A DNA stretch of 64,000 bases, taken from Limisphaera sp. (lineage in GTDB: Bacteria; Verrucomicrobiota; Verrucomicrobiia; Limisphaerales; Limisphaeraceae). Both the position numbers and the translations under genes were made by a program. The notes below the pieces were generated by a model, which saw only the letters and a list, made by a program, of their open reading frames with translations, did no database searches and had not been told where the DNA came from. Shown one piece after another: positions 48,043-56,501 of the stretch. The stretch is taken from contig JANWVC010000011.1 in assembly GCA_025057755.1 (NCBI GenBank), positions 54,550-118,549 of the forward strand, written 5' to 3'. Positions within the stretch are counted from its first letter, which is position 1. Every line of letters begins with the position of its first letter.

Positions 48043-50259
48043 TCAAAACCGGTATTGCATGCTGGAAGCGACCCAATGGGCCTCGTAATTCCGAGACTGG
48101 CCGAAGGTTTCATCACGGTGATGAACGTAGCCGTATCGGAGGGTCAGACGCAAGCGCGCACTTAGTCGACGGGTGCAGCTAGCCATGAATCCATGTTCTT
48201 TAGCTGCCACCCCTAAGGGCAGGCCATCGGCCCAGAAATCTTCAAAATTGTCAGCTCGATAATAGAACCAGATCGTGCTGAGATCCGTTCGATCGTCCAA
48301 CACGCAAATTGCTTGAAGCTGAGCCAGCCAGTAGTTGTTTTCCGAGGCGAGCAGCGCACGGGTCACAGCAGCAGCCGGAGTTTCCACCTCGCTCCAGACT
48401 CGAGTCCAACTTCCTTGCAAAGTAAGGCGCGACCATGGTGTAAAGCCCAGACTCTGCTGGAGGATATGACTCGTGAGCAATGCGGATTCCACGTCAGACA
48501 AGCCGGAGGCAGCATCCGGTCTCGTTTGTACGGTGGAGTGCTGGAATTCGTAGCGACTGATCAGTGTCACCTTGGCCAGCGGCCTCAGTGTCAAACCTGC
48601 GTGACCATCCCAAGTGTCGAATCGCTGATAGGTCAGGTAAGCGGGATAGCGGTTCAAACTATTGTTCGCTGTGCTATCGAGGCCATGATCATATTCGTAG
48701 CGGTGGCGCTTGTAGTAACCGCCTACTTCCACACTCAACCACGAGGCCGAATACCATCGGACGCCCACGCTATACTTTTGGAAAAGTCGGCTGTCATCGG
48801 TATCCCGGCGAACGGGTGCCACCCCTGTTCCGCCCACAAGACTCAAACCGCCGACTTCCTCCAAGCTGCCTTCGCCCTGCGTCCAATCGCCCGTCGCGTG
48901 AAAGATCCAATTCGTCAAACCCGTGTATCGCAACTCAAGCCGTTCCCGGACATCAAGCAGGGCCCGTTCCGACTGAGCGGAAAAGCGGGTGCCTGCTCGA
49001 CCCTGCGTGCCCCAGCCCTGGCTGTCAGCATCGGCGTCCAAGCGTTGCACTCGGATGGACGGGATCAAGACCCAGTGCACGTGGGGCTGATAGAGCAGGT
49101 TGGCGTTCATCACATGCTCCCGCTGCTGAGCGCCACCTCCGAGCGAAGTGTAACCGAGCGGGTACCCGGGGACATAGCCCACACCAAAATCGGTGCCGTA
49201 AATCCGGCTGCCATCAAAGTCGCTGTCCAGGTTTGCATACAAGTATCCCGTGGAGAAAAAGAGATTCTTACGCAGCCAGGTTTCCGACCACGCATGGACA
49301 CTCAGCAGATCATACCGCGTGCCCTGCCGATCTGTGAGCTTCCTTTCGACCGGCTCGTCAGGATACTCGAATACTTTGCGCGTATGTTCAAGATCACCCC
49401 CTTCATACCGCAGACCGAGTCCCACATCGGTCTTCCGGATGCGGTGCGTTACATCGAGCTCAAATCGGTCCACCGACTCGTCCATGTCGTACAGAGCGGG
49501 GGCCACACCGAGGACCCTGCTCGGGTTTCCGGTCGAGGCATGAGCCATGCCCCACGTGGTCGCATCGCGATAGCCCTCGCGGGTCCGGTGTAAGTATCGG
49601 AAGTGGGCGTGCGGCAGCCCCTTAGGATGGACACCAGCTTCAATACCCAGTTCAGTACGATCTAGGCCCCAGTCTTCTCCTTCCGAGAAGGTGTACCATC
49701 GCCCCTCCGGTGCGTAGCCACCTCCTGTAGGGCCGGACCAAAGCCGGGATTGAGCTGCGTGCAGGCGCAGGTACCAGGCATCTTCGCGGCTAACGGCCAC
49801 TGAGAGCCGGTAATCATGCGCATCAAAAAGCGCACGGCCATCGAGGGTCACCGCGGTGTTCTTCGCAACCTCAGTCTGATCATGCAAATCCTGGATTCCT
49901 CCGAAGAGTCCATCCCGCAATTGGTGGCGACTTTGTGCTTCAGCTTGGTTTCCGCGGGTCAACAAACCGCCAAAGGCGAATTCGATCCAGTTGTTGAGCG
50001 TTTCCTTTCCTCCCTCGAACCATTGCTCCGGCGTCAGATGAGTCTCGGAAGAAGCGGAAGTGTTCTCCGCCTGCGCCTCTGTGCCTTGAGCCGATGCAGA
50101 AACGCCTTCCGATTTGGCCGGATCCGTGCGTGCTCCTGATTCCGACCCCGCAAGGGAAAGGGTCTGAGTCAGAACCAGCCCCACGGTGAAAGTTACCGGC
50201 CGGGACCATCCCGTCCGACTTCGCAACGGCGCCCTGCGTCGCAAGACTTTCATGGGCAT
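48043..50259 (-). CDS. Outer-membrane beta-barrel of a putative porin-cytochrome conduit (MtrB/PioB-like)
   Basis: A 738-residue precursor with a signal peptide (about residues 20-40) and a Ser/Ala/Glu-rich stretch up to residue 75. From residue 85 it is a run of alternating amphipathic strands with aromatic girdles and tight turns, ending in Phe (NYEAHWVASSMQYRF), the hallmark of an outer-membrane barrel. Size, barrel pattern and the C terminus resemble MtrB/PioB-family porins that hold a multiheme cytochrome. The typical N-terminal CXXC of MtrB was not seen. The start ATG at 50259 overlaps the stop of the octaheme gene by one base (TGATG), so translation is coupled. Role by context: the sheath of an electron conduit across the outer membrane. 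Confidence 0.82.
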   Translation of the reverse strand: MPMKVLRRRAPLRSRTGWSRPVTFTVGLVLTQTLSLAGSESGARTDPAKSEGVSASAQGTEAQAENTSASSETHLTPEQWFEGGKETLNNWIEFAFGGLLTRGNQAEAQSRHQLRDGLFGGIQDLHDQTEVAKNTAVTLDGRALFDAHDYRLSVAVSREDAWYLRLHAAQSRLWSGPTGGGYAPEGRWYTFSEGEDWGLDRTELGIEAGVHPKGLPHAHFRYLHRTREGYRDATTWGMAHASTGNPSRVLGVAPALYDMDESVDRFELDVTHRIRKTDVGLGLRYEGGDLEHTRKVFEYPDEPVERKLTDRQGTRYDLLSVHAWSETWLRKNLFFSTGYLYANLDSDFDGSRIYGTDFGVGYVPGYPLGYTSLGGGAQQREHVMNANLLYQPHVHWVLIPSIRVQRLDADADSQGWGTQGRAGTRFSAQSERALLDVRERLELRYTGLTNWIFHATGDWTQGEGSLEEVGGLSLVGGTGVAPVRRDTDDSRLFQKYSVGVRWYSASWLSVEVGGYYKRHRYEYDHGLDSTANNSLNRYPAYLTYQRFDTWDGHAGLTLRPLAKVTLISRYEFQHSTVQTRPDAASGLSDVESALLTSHILQQSLGFTPWSRLTLQGSWTRVWSEVETPAAAVTRALLASENNYWLAQLQAICVLDDRTDLSTIWFYYRADNFEDFWADGLPLGVAAKEHGFMASCTRRLSARLRLTLRYGYVHHRDETFGQSRNYEAHWVASSMQYRF

Positions 50260-51143
50260 CAAAATCGGAGAGAAGAATTCACACGCGATCCGTGAACGGC
50301 CTCATGACAACCTACCGTCCAACAAGTGCCTTGACGAACCCGCTGGGTGTGGTCCACCCCTCCAATGCGCAGGACTCCACCCTGAATCTGCTGAAAATGA
50401 CACCGCAAGCAGAGGTTGGAGTCCCGGCTGACCAACAACTTCGCATGCAGACTGCCATGCGGAACATGACAAACGCTGCAGCCTTCACGCAGGGCTTCGT
50501 GTTCAAACACGAAAGGACCCCGTTGTGCCGGATGACACGCCAAACATCCTTCCTCCGCCGCGCGAAGACGGGTGCTGCCCCCCGTGTGAGCCAAGCCTTT
50601 ATGGGGTGGATGGCATTCTGTGCAGCTCATCTGGCCTTCAGGTAAAGGGTGATGCGACGGAAGGTTGAACTGCGCCCGCACGTGACCGTGGCAACGATAG
50701 CATGCCTCGGCGACTGCGCGGTGCTCCGGTCGTGCCGTTGCAGGGTGTTGCTCTGGCGGCAACGGACGACCTGCGCTAAAACTGTAAGGAGGTTTGATTT
50801 CGCCTCCCGACTCTGCATGCAAACTGCCCGGTCCATGACAGGATTCGCAGCCCACAGCCAGGGCTCGCGGACCTGCTGCCATCAGCCGAGCGTGATCTGC
50901 CGTTACGAAGTCTCGCACAATCTCTTCATGGCAGACCTCACATTCTTTGTTGCCGATGTATGTGGCACCCGGCACTTCGGGCAGGGTCACAACCGTTCGC
51001 TGAACCGTGCGACACGCCAGCCCTGTTAAGGCCAACGCTGCACATAACAAAGCCAGCCCAGGACACCATCGGAGCAATCCTCGTACACGCCCCGGGTAAG
51101 CTTGCCAGAATCGAAAAACCCACGATGATCGCAAAGGGCTCAT
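50259..51143 (-). CDS. Octaheme c-type cytochrome
   Basis: A 294-residue precursor with an N-terminal hydrophobic segment ending in ALTGLAC, possibly a lipoprotein signal. Seven CXXCH sites are seen (CEVCH, CESCH, CYRCH, CTECH, CLACH, CSVCH, CLRCH) and an eighth of the form CX4CH (CWTVGCH) followed by EAVHGSRVN. Eight hemes and the VHGS end are what is found in periplasmic cytochromes of porin-cytochrome conduits, for example the octaheme OmaB of Geobacter and the decaheme MtrA/DmsE group. Its ATG overlaps the stop of the upstream nonaheme gene (ATGA). It probably sits in or against the barrel encoded next. Confidence 0.9.
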   Translation of the reverse strand: MSPLRSSWVFRFWQAYPGRVRGLLRWCPGLALLCAALALTGLACRTVQRTVVTLPEVPGATYIGNKECEVCHEEIVRDFVTADHARLMAAGPRALAVGCESCHGPGSLHAESGGEIKPPYSFSAGRPLPPEQHPATARPEHRAVAEACYRCHGHVRAQFNLPSHHPLPEGQMSCTECHPPHKGLAHTGGSTRLRAAEEGCLACHPAQRGPFVFEHEALREGCSVCHVPHGSLHAKLLVSRDSNLCLRCHFQQIQGGVLRIGGVDHTQRVRQGTCWTVGCHEAVHGSRVNSSLRF

Positions 51144-52897
51144 GGCCGAGAAAGGGATGAATCGGACACCAACGTTTTCAAGGACGCCGCCGGCATTTGC
51201 AACTCCTCGGCCACCCACTGGAGCGCTGTGTCCAACAGTTGAGCCGCATGCGGCCCATGATGTGTGCCGCCGCTGCCATCCTGGACCACCATGTACAAAT
51301 TGAAACGAGCCTTTCGAATGCGCTCGGGAATCCAACGTTGCTCATCTTGGGCTGGGTCCGAACTGCTGCGCGGCCCACGAAGCGCAGCCGAGCCAGAAGG
51401 ATTTGAGAGGTAACCCGGCACAGCATATTCCCAAGCAAGACGTCCATACGGCCGTAAAACCGCCGGAGCACGCGTCAGGGCCCAGAAATCCAGCGCTGCT
51501 TGAACCCTTTGCACCTGCAATTGCACCATGGAGCGCGTAAAGGCTACCAGTAACTCAGGCTGCGAATGACACGGCAGACAGATTGCATACGACCGCACGC
51601 GAAATGAATGGCCGGTAAAGACCGGATGCTCCGCATCCTCACCCCCTTCTTGCGCCATATGGCAGGTTACACACTGCTTTTCCAAAAAGGCATGCGCCGC
51701 AGGCCGCGTTGGAATCCCTACGGGCAGCAGTCCCGCGGTGCCCAAAAGCATATTGTATTGGGGGGAATCATGAGGGGGTCGCGCATTCGAGGTCCACGTC
51801 GCTCCGCGCTGATTGTGGCACTGCGCACAAATCTGGAGCGCCGGATCGTAACTCCGTGCAAAATCTGCCGTCGGACTAAGGGAGAAATCGTGAAACGACT
51901 TCACCGGATTCCGAAGCTGAGCCGGATGCCCGGTCTCACGATGTGGATCATGACAAACGACACAGGTCACCGGCACATTCGCTTCACCGCTGACCTCCGC
52001 GGCCGGATCCCGGCCCAATAACAAGCTCACGCGCGCCGAGCCTGAGTGACAGCGCCCACACGCATTGATGTGGCTGACAGGATTCATGTCCTCGGAGACC
52101 CGGGCATGAGCGGAAGTCAGCCATTGTTCAAAGTGCGGTTTGTGGCTCTCTTGATTGTGGCACCCGCCACACATCTGGGCAGCCAGCGCCACGCGAGGCC
52201 GAACCACCGGATCCGTTTCATTGGCCGCATGCAGCCCGGCCGGCCCATGGCAACTCTCACATTGCACACCTGCCAAATGCGGAGTACTCCGAAAATTGAC
52301 AAATCCACCTGTCAAACCATACCCAGCAGTGTGACAGGGGAGGCAGGCTGGGTTTTCCGCTTGCCCGAGCCGCTGCAAAGTGACCAGAGCGCGGGCGTGG
52401 CGAGTGTGAAGCTCCTGCCGATAAATATCTTCATGGCAGACGGCGCAAGCCTCCGCTCCAGCATATTGAGGTCGAGGCCCCACAACTCGAAAGAACGCTT
52501 GCCCAGCAGCCACAGGCAAGGAGGCCACGCGCAGATGGTTGGTCGCCGGCGCCAACACCCGCCACAAGCCGTTCAGGTTGGTCCTGTACTCAACCTGATA
52601 ATAGCCAGAGGGACCTTCCCACGTTAGCCGGACCCCGTTGGTGCTCAGTTCGATACCCGTCAGCACTGGCAATCCGGGCATGCCCCCGCGGACAGGCCGC
52701 GTCAAATACGGGCCTTGCGCAGAGCCGACACAGACCCACCCCCCTAGGATGAGGCCAAAGATGAGAGGTGCCCATCTCCAACGTCCCGCGATCAAGGGCT
52801 GAACAGACTTTCCAGAGACCGCAAAAAGATCTTCCACAACCCGGGGACATCTTCTCCCCTCCGCCAGCGGTCCTCGTGGATGGCTGCGCCCCGCCAT
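51140..52897 (-). CDS. Secreted nonaheme c-type cytochrome with Fn3-like N-terminal domain
   Basis: A 585-residue protein with a signal region (APLIFGLILGGWVCVGSAQ near residues 43-62), a short Fn3-like beta domain (about 75-140; GYYQVEYRTNLNGLWRVL), and then nine CXXCH sites: CAVCH, CLPCH, CESCH, CGGCH, CGRCH, CVVCH, CAQCH, CVTCH, CLPCH. The C-terminal 100 residues lack hemes and are helical (RFNLYMVVQDGSGGTHHG). It may be the outer, surface-exposed partner of the conduit, or a periplasmic reductase. The start is not certain; GGAG lies close to the ATG at 52897. First gene of the operon; a TGA/ATG overlap of 4 bases couples it to the next. Confidence 0.9.
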   Translation of the reverse strand: MAGRSHPRGPLAEGRRCPRVVEDLFAVSGKSVQPLIAGRWRWAPLIFGLILGGWVCVGSAQGPYLTRPVRGGMPGLPVLTGIELSTNGVRLTWEGPSGYYQVEYRTNLNGLWRVLAPATNHLRVASLPVAAGQAFFRVVGPRPQYAGAEACAVCHEDIYRQELHTRHARALVTLQRLGQAENPACLPCHTAGYGLTGGFVNFRSTPHLAGVQCESCHGPAGLHAANETDPVVRPRVALAAQMCGGCHNQESHKPHFEQWLTSAHARVSEDMNPVSHINACGRCHSGSARVSLLLGRDPAAEVSGEANVPVTCVVCHDPHRETGHPAQLRNPVKSFHDFSLSPTADFARSYDPALQICAQCHNQRGATWTSNARPPHDSPQYNMLLGTAGLLPVGIPTRPAAHAFLEKQCVTCHMAQEGGEDAEHPVFTGHSFRVRSYAICLPCHSQPELLVAFTRSMVQLQVQRVQAALDFWALTRAPAVLRPYGRLAWEYAVPGYLSNPSGSAALRGPRSSSDPAQDEQRWIPERIRKARFNLYMVVQDGSGGTHHGPHAAQLLDTALQWVAEELQMPAASLKTLVSDSSLSRP

Positions 52898-53032
52898 AAC
52901 TCCGCGCTAGCTTATCTGTGAAATCCAAAGCAAACCAAACGAATCTTGCCGAAGGTTTTCCCTGCCTTGACATGCACAGTTCTAACGAGGACGATCTTCC
53001 AAACTACGCCGCTTCACCGGATTTCAAAAAGA

Positions 53033-53065
53033 AACCGCAGGGGGGATAGGCCTCCCCCTGCGGTT
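53033..53065 (-). terminator. Rho-independent terminator of the phosphofructokinase gene
   Basis: On the minus strand the transcript has AACCGCAGGGGG pairing with CCCCCTGCGGTT (12-base stem, loop of about 9) followed by TTCTTTTT. It lies 20 bases after the stop at 53085. Strong stem and T-tract on the minus strand. Confidence 0.88.
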
Positions 53066-53084
53066 GCTCAAATGCTGGTGAGGA

Positions 53085-54380
53085 TTACAGGCCTACCAAG
53101 TAGCCGAATCGTTGTTTAAATTGCTCCGGAGTCATTTTCACCACGGCGGCGAGCCGGGACAACTGCGCAACGTCCTCAAAGTCGGCTCGCTCCAGCCGGA
53201 TCATGTAACGAAGCGCACATTCGTACGCTTCGCCGTCCACGTTCACTCGTCGAACGGTGAAACGACCCGTTTGCGGATTCAGCATTTTCTCAAAAGGCAA
53301 TGGCATCATCTTGCCGTCGATGAAGCTGATAATGGCACCGTACTTGGTTGCATCGGCTGACAGGATGAATTTGATGGCCCCGTAGCCGAGGTCGCGTGTG
53401 TACTCCGCATCAAAGGGAATGGGATCAGCACACCGGAGCTCATAGCCGAGATCCTTGTCGATGAATCCAATTTTCAAGCCCAGTGGCTCCAGTCGGGCCA
53501 GCAGGACATCTTTCACCAAGCGACCGAATGCGATTTCCCCAAGCCGGAGATGACCGTGATCGTCCCGAATGACCCGGCCATACCGCTCCAATTGCCCGCC
53601 CGGCACGGCATCCTTCAAGCCCTTCTCCCCCATGGCCTCGATGAGGCCTTCCGCGAGGACTACCACCCCATAATGCCGCCCCATGGCCCGGCGTTTGATA
53701 ATGGAACCTAGGATGATATCGCAAACCTCCTCCAAGGTGACCGGCCGACTGCGAAATTCTTCAGGAATGATCGTCAAAGTAGCCGCGGCAGCCTTGCCAA
53801 TGCCCAATGCCAAATGACCAGCCGACCGACCCATGCTCACAATGATGTACCAGCGCGAGGTGGTTTGCGCGTCCTCACTCAAGTTGCGCACAATCTGCAC
53901 GCCGTAATGCCGGGCCGTCTCAAATCCAAACGTGGGCGTGGACCCGGGCAAGGGCAGATCGTTGTCGATCGTCTTGGGCACATGCGCCACTCGGATGCGA
54001 CCTTCGGCCCTGCGATACACTTGACTGGCCGAAAAAGCGGTGTCGTCTCCCCCAATGGTGACTAAGGCCGTGACCCCCAGTTTGTTCAAAACGTCCAGCA
54101 CGTTATGCATGCTGTTCTCCGACTTGGCCGGGTTGGTCCGCGCGGTGCCCAGAATGGAGCCGCCCCGCAAGTGAATGTGCTTGACGTCATCAATGGTCAA
54201 CCGCGTGTAATGCTGGCTGTCACCCTCGGCCAGATACTTAAAACCATCGCGGAATCCGATCACCTCAAAGCCCTGATTGACCCCTTGGATCGTAGCAGCG
54301 GCGATTACCCCGTTAATCCCGGGCGCCGGGCCGCCCCCAACCAGGATCCCCAATTTCCCTCGGTTGTTTCCGTTTGCCAT
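53085..54380 (-). CDS. Phosphofructokinase, probably pyrophosphate-dependent
   Basis: Phosphorylates fructose 6-phosphate in glycolysis. The 431-residue protein has the N-terminal GGGPAPGINGVI loop, then GGDDT (110-114) where ATP-dependent enzymes have GGDGS, and PKTIDNDL (135-142) where they have PGTIDND. The extra Asp and Lys136 are the known marks of the pyrophosphate-using type. SMGRSAGH and the magnesium-binding region follow. The length exceeds bacterial ATP-PFK (about 320), also in keeping. A strong terminator follows. PPi use is inferred from these residues only. Confidence 0.93.
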   Translation of the reverse strand: MANGNNRGKLGILVGGGPAPGINGVIAAATIQGVNQGFEVIGFRDGFKYLAEGDSQHYTRLTIDDVKHIHLRGGSILGTARTNPAKSENSMHNVLDVLNKLGVTALVTIGGDDTAFSASQVYRRAEGRIRVAHVPKTIDNDLPLPGSTPTFGFETARHYGVQIVRNLSEDAQTTSRWYIIVSMGRSAGHLALGIGKAAAATLTIIPEEFRSRPVTLEEVCDIILGSIIKRRAMGRHYGVVVLAEGLIEAMGEKGLKDAVPGGQLERYGRVIRDDHGHLRLGEIAFGRLVKDVLLARLEPLGLKIGFIDKDLGYELRCADPIPFDAEYTRDLGYGAIKFILSADATKYGAIISFIDGKMMPLPFEKMLNPQTGRFTVRRVNVDGEAYECALRYMIRLERADFEDVAQLSRLAAVVKMTPEQFKQRFGYLVGL

Positions 54381-54665
54381 AAATCGTCCCTTGTTCCTTG
54401 TTCAGTTGGTTTGATTCGTCAATGGTCTGAAGTAAATAGAGCTACTTTGTCGCCTCGGTCTTCAGACCTGACCCGACAGTTTGCCAAAAACCGGCGGCGC
54501 GTCAAAACAACTTCCAGCTTGACTGCGTCCCCCCTCCGCTAGGACGTCCACAGCCGATCCGCGAAGCCTAATCTCTTTCCCAAGCCCGGTCTTGCTTCAG
54601 CCCCCAAGTTGGCAATCAGCTCGCCAGGCCGGCGGGGTGATGACTCGTCGCTGCAAGTGTCTGAC

Positions 54666-55010
54666 CTAGCCGGGAGGCCACCCAAGGTGGCGACCGCCCA
54701 AGATGTGTCCATGCAAGTGCGGAACCGCTTCCCCGGCATCCGGTCCGCTGTTAAACACCATGCGCCAACCCGTTGCTCCCAACCCGAGCTGCTGTGCCAC
54801 CTCAGCTGCCTTGACCATCAGGTGGCCCAAAATGGGAGCATCCTCAGGGGTGACCGAAGCCAGATTTCGAATCGGCTTGCGCGGCACAATCAGCACATGT
54901 ACCGGCGCCTGTGGATTAATGTCGTGAAACGCTACCACCAACTCGTCCTGATAGACAATGCGGGCCGGCAGCTCGCCATCGGCGATTTTTTGGAACACTG
55001 TCTTGCTCAT
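54666..55010 (-). CDS. HIT-family nucleotide-binding protein (HINT type)
   Basis: A 114-residue protein with the histidine triad HLHGHI at residues 98-103 (His98, His100, His102), the DINPQAPVHVLIVPRKPI segment and a conserved NSGPDAGEAV loop. HINT proteins hydrolyse nucleoside phosphoramidates; the physiological substrate is not known. The length and the order of motifs are exactly those of HinT. The gene lies alone, followed by the PFK gene further on the same strand. Confidence 0.95.
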   Translation of the reverse strand: MSKTVFQKIADGELPARIVYQDELVVAFHDINPQAPVHVLIVPRKPIRNLASVTPEDAPILGHLMVKAAEVAQQLGLGATGWRMVFNSGPDAGEAVPHLHGHILGGRHLGWPPG

Positions 55011-55067
55011 ATTGCCGAACCTTCCGGATGTTAGGGGCCGAACCAGGACCTTTACCTCCCGTCGTGC

Positions 55068-55610
55068 TCAATCTACGATGATCAAACTTCGTCCCGCAGC
55101 GCGATCGCGGACACAGGCCACCAAATAATCCAAGATGCGCTCGCGTAACCGGTCGCAACGGGGACACCAACGCCGTGCGCCCGACAGCCGTTTGACGCAA
55201 GGCCGCAACCCCCGGAAGCGCACCCGTCCGGGAGTCTGGCGCAATTGAACCTGCACAGCACGCCGCAGCTCGCCAAAAAATAGCAGCTCCAAACCTGAAG
55301 ACATCTCAGCCAGTGTGATCAAGTCGCAAGGCAGTTGCCATCCTTTCGCCAATGCGCCCGGAGACCGCCCCTCGAGTGAACGCAACGCCAGTTCAAGCGT
55401 GCGGCTGAACTCTTCAAACGTGACCGTTTCCCGATCCAGCTCGTGGCGGAAATAATGAAAAACCGCCTTCACGGTTTCCTCCAGCACGTCGGATCGCCAG
55501 CCCTCTAACCCGCCCCGGGCCAGTTCGCTCACAATGCTCTCTGCCGAGTAGGGAATGCGTTCCCCTCCGCTCAACTCGAACAGAAGATAATCCCTTCCCA
55601 GCAAAATCAT
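55068..55610 (-). CDS. Unknown protein translationally coupled to NrdR
   Basis: A 180-residue protein that I do not recognise. It has no signal peptide or membrane helix. The first 85 residues (ESIVSELARGG, HYFRHELDRETVTFEEFSRTLELAL) read like a helical domain loosely similar in pattern to ATP-cone helices, but I would not claim homology. Two cysteines in WCPRCDR near residue 150 could bind metal. Its ATG overlaps the nrdR stop by four bases (ATGA at 55610-55607), so it is made together with NrdR and might share its function. RBS is internal to nrdR. Confidence 0.78.
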   Translation of the reverse strand: MILLGRDYLLFELSGGERIPYSAESIVSELARGGLEGWRSDVLEETVKAVFHYFRHELDRETVTFEEFSRTLELALRSLEGRSPGALAKGWQLPCDLITLAEMSSGLELLFFGELRRAVQVQLRQTPGRVRFRGLRPCVKRLSGARRWCPRCDRLRERILDYLVACVRDRAAGRSLIIVD

Positions 55611-56062
55611 GCCGCACCCTCCAATCGCCGGACCTCTTGCACGAAATCCGTCGCTTCCTGAAATCGGCGATAGACACTGGCGAATCGCACGTACGCCACT
55701 TGATCAAGCCTGCGAAGCTCCTCCATGGCCAAACGACCAATCGCCTCCGCCGGCACTTCCCGGTCATATTGCTCGTGAATTGCCTGCATCACCCGCTCGA
55801 TCAAAGCTTCCACAGCTTCTGTGCTGATCGGGCGCTTCTGGCAAGCCTTGGCGATGCCGGCCGCCAACTTCTCCCGTGAGAATGGTTCCCGCCGACCGTC
55901 CCGCTTTAAAACCACCAAATCTTCATGCTCAATGTGTTCGTAGGTCGTAAATCGGTGCCCGCAGGACATGCACTCCCGACGGCGACGAATCGTAGCCCCC
56001 TCCCGTGAGGTGCGCGAGTCCACCACGCGGTCCTCCAAACATCCACATTTGGGGCAGCGCAT
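55607..56062 (-). CDS. nrdR: Transcriptional repressor NrdR
   Basis: Represses ribonucleotide reductase genes in response to dATP/ATP. The 151-residue protein has the zinc ribbon (CPKCG with Cys3 and Cys6; CMSCG with Cys31 and Cys34) and the ATP-cone that follows (VLKRDGRREPFSREKL through VRFASVYRRF). The ATG at 56062 is the family start; the frame is open upstream without a better signal. NrdR boxes were not found in this window. The following unknown gene overlaps it by four bases. Confidence 0.96.
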   Translation of the reverse strand: MRCPKCGCLEDRVVDSRTSREGATIRRRRECMSCGHRFTTYEHIEHEDLVVLKRDGRREPFSREKLAAGIAKACQKRPISTEAVEALIERVMQAIHEQYDREVPAEAIGRLAMEELRRLDQVAYVRFASVYRRFQEATDFVQEVRRLEGAA

Positions 56063-56501
56063 AAGAATCCCGCCACAAGCGGTCGCGGCTTGCACTACCT
56101 AACACCCCAACCGCTAGGACGTCAAGCCGTTCAAGCGGGTCAACCCCGGTAAATTCTCCGAGAAATACCACCATCGCCAATTCCGCTTCAGCTGCATTGA
56201 ACAGCGAACCTCAGCGTTCTTTATCGGGCAAAGCCCCACCATCCACGCTCTCTTCGAGGCGGAGCCACCTCGGGTCTGCGACTTAAAACCGACGAGACCA
56301 ATCCCGTACGCAAAGGCATGTGACATCAGGGGCACCAATCGCCCGGATTCCATGGGCCGAGCCCTGGGCGTGTCGGGTGCCAAACCAGGGCCTTCCAGCA
56401 GCGATTTCCATTCCTCGGGATTGGTTTTATTGGTTGGTTCTGCCGCCAACTCTGCTTTCTGGCTTTTGCGAAAGCCCGCAGTGAAGGATAATTTGATCTG
56501 T
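56063..56501. other. Divergent intergenic region with a short hairpin
   Basis: About 440 bases between nrdR (-) and the DAHP synthase gene (+). At 56461-56476 GGCTTT-TGCG-AAAGCC forms a small hairpin about 25 bases before the synthase start, which would lie in its leader. No T-tract or leader peptide typical of attenuation was identified. No gene is supported. Confidence 0.5.
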
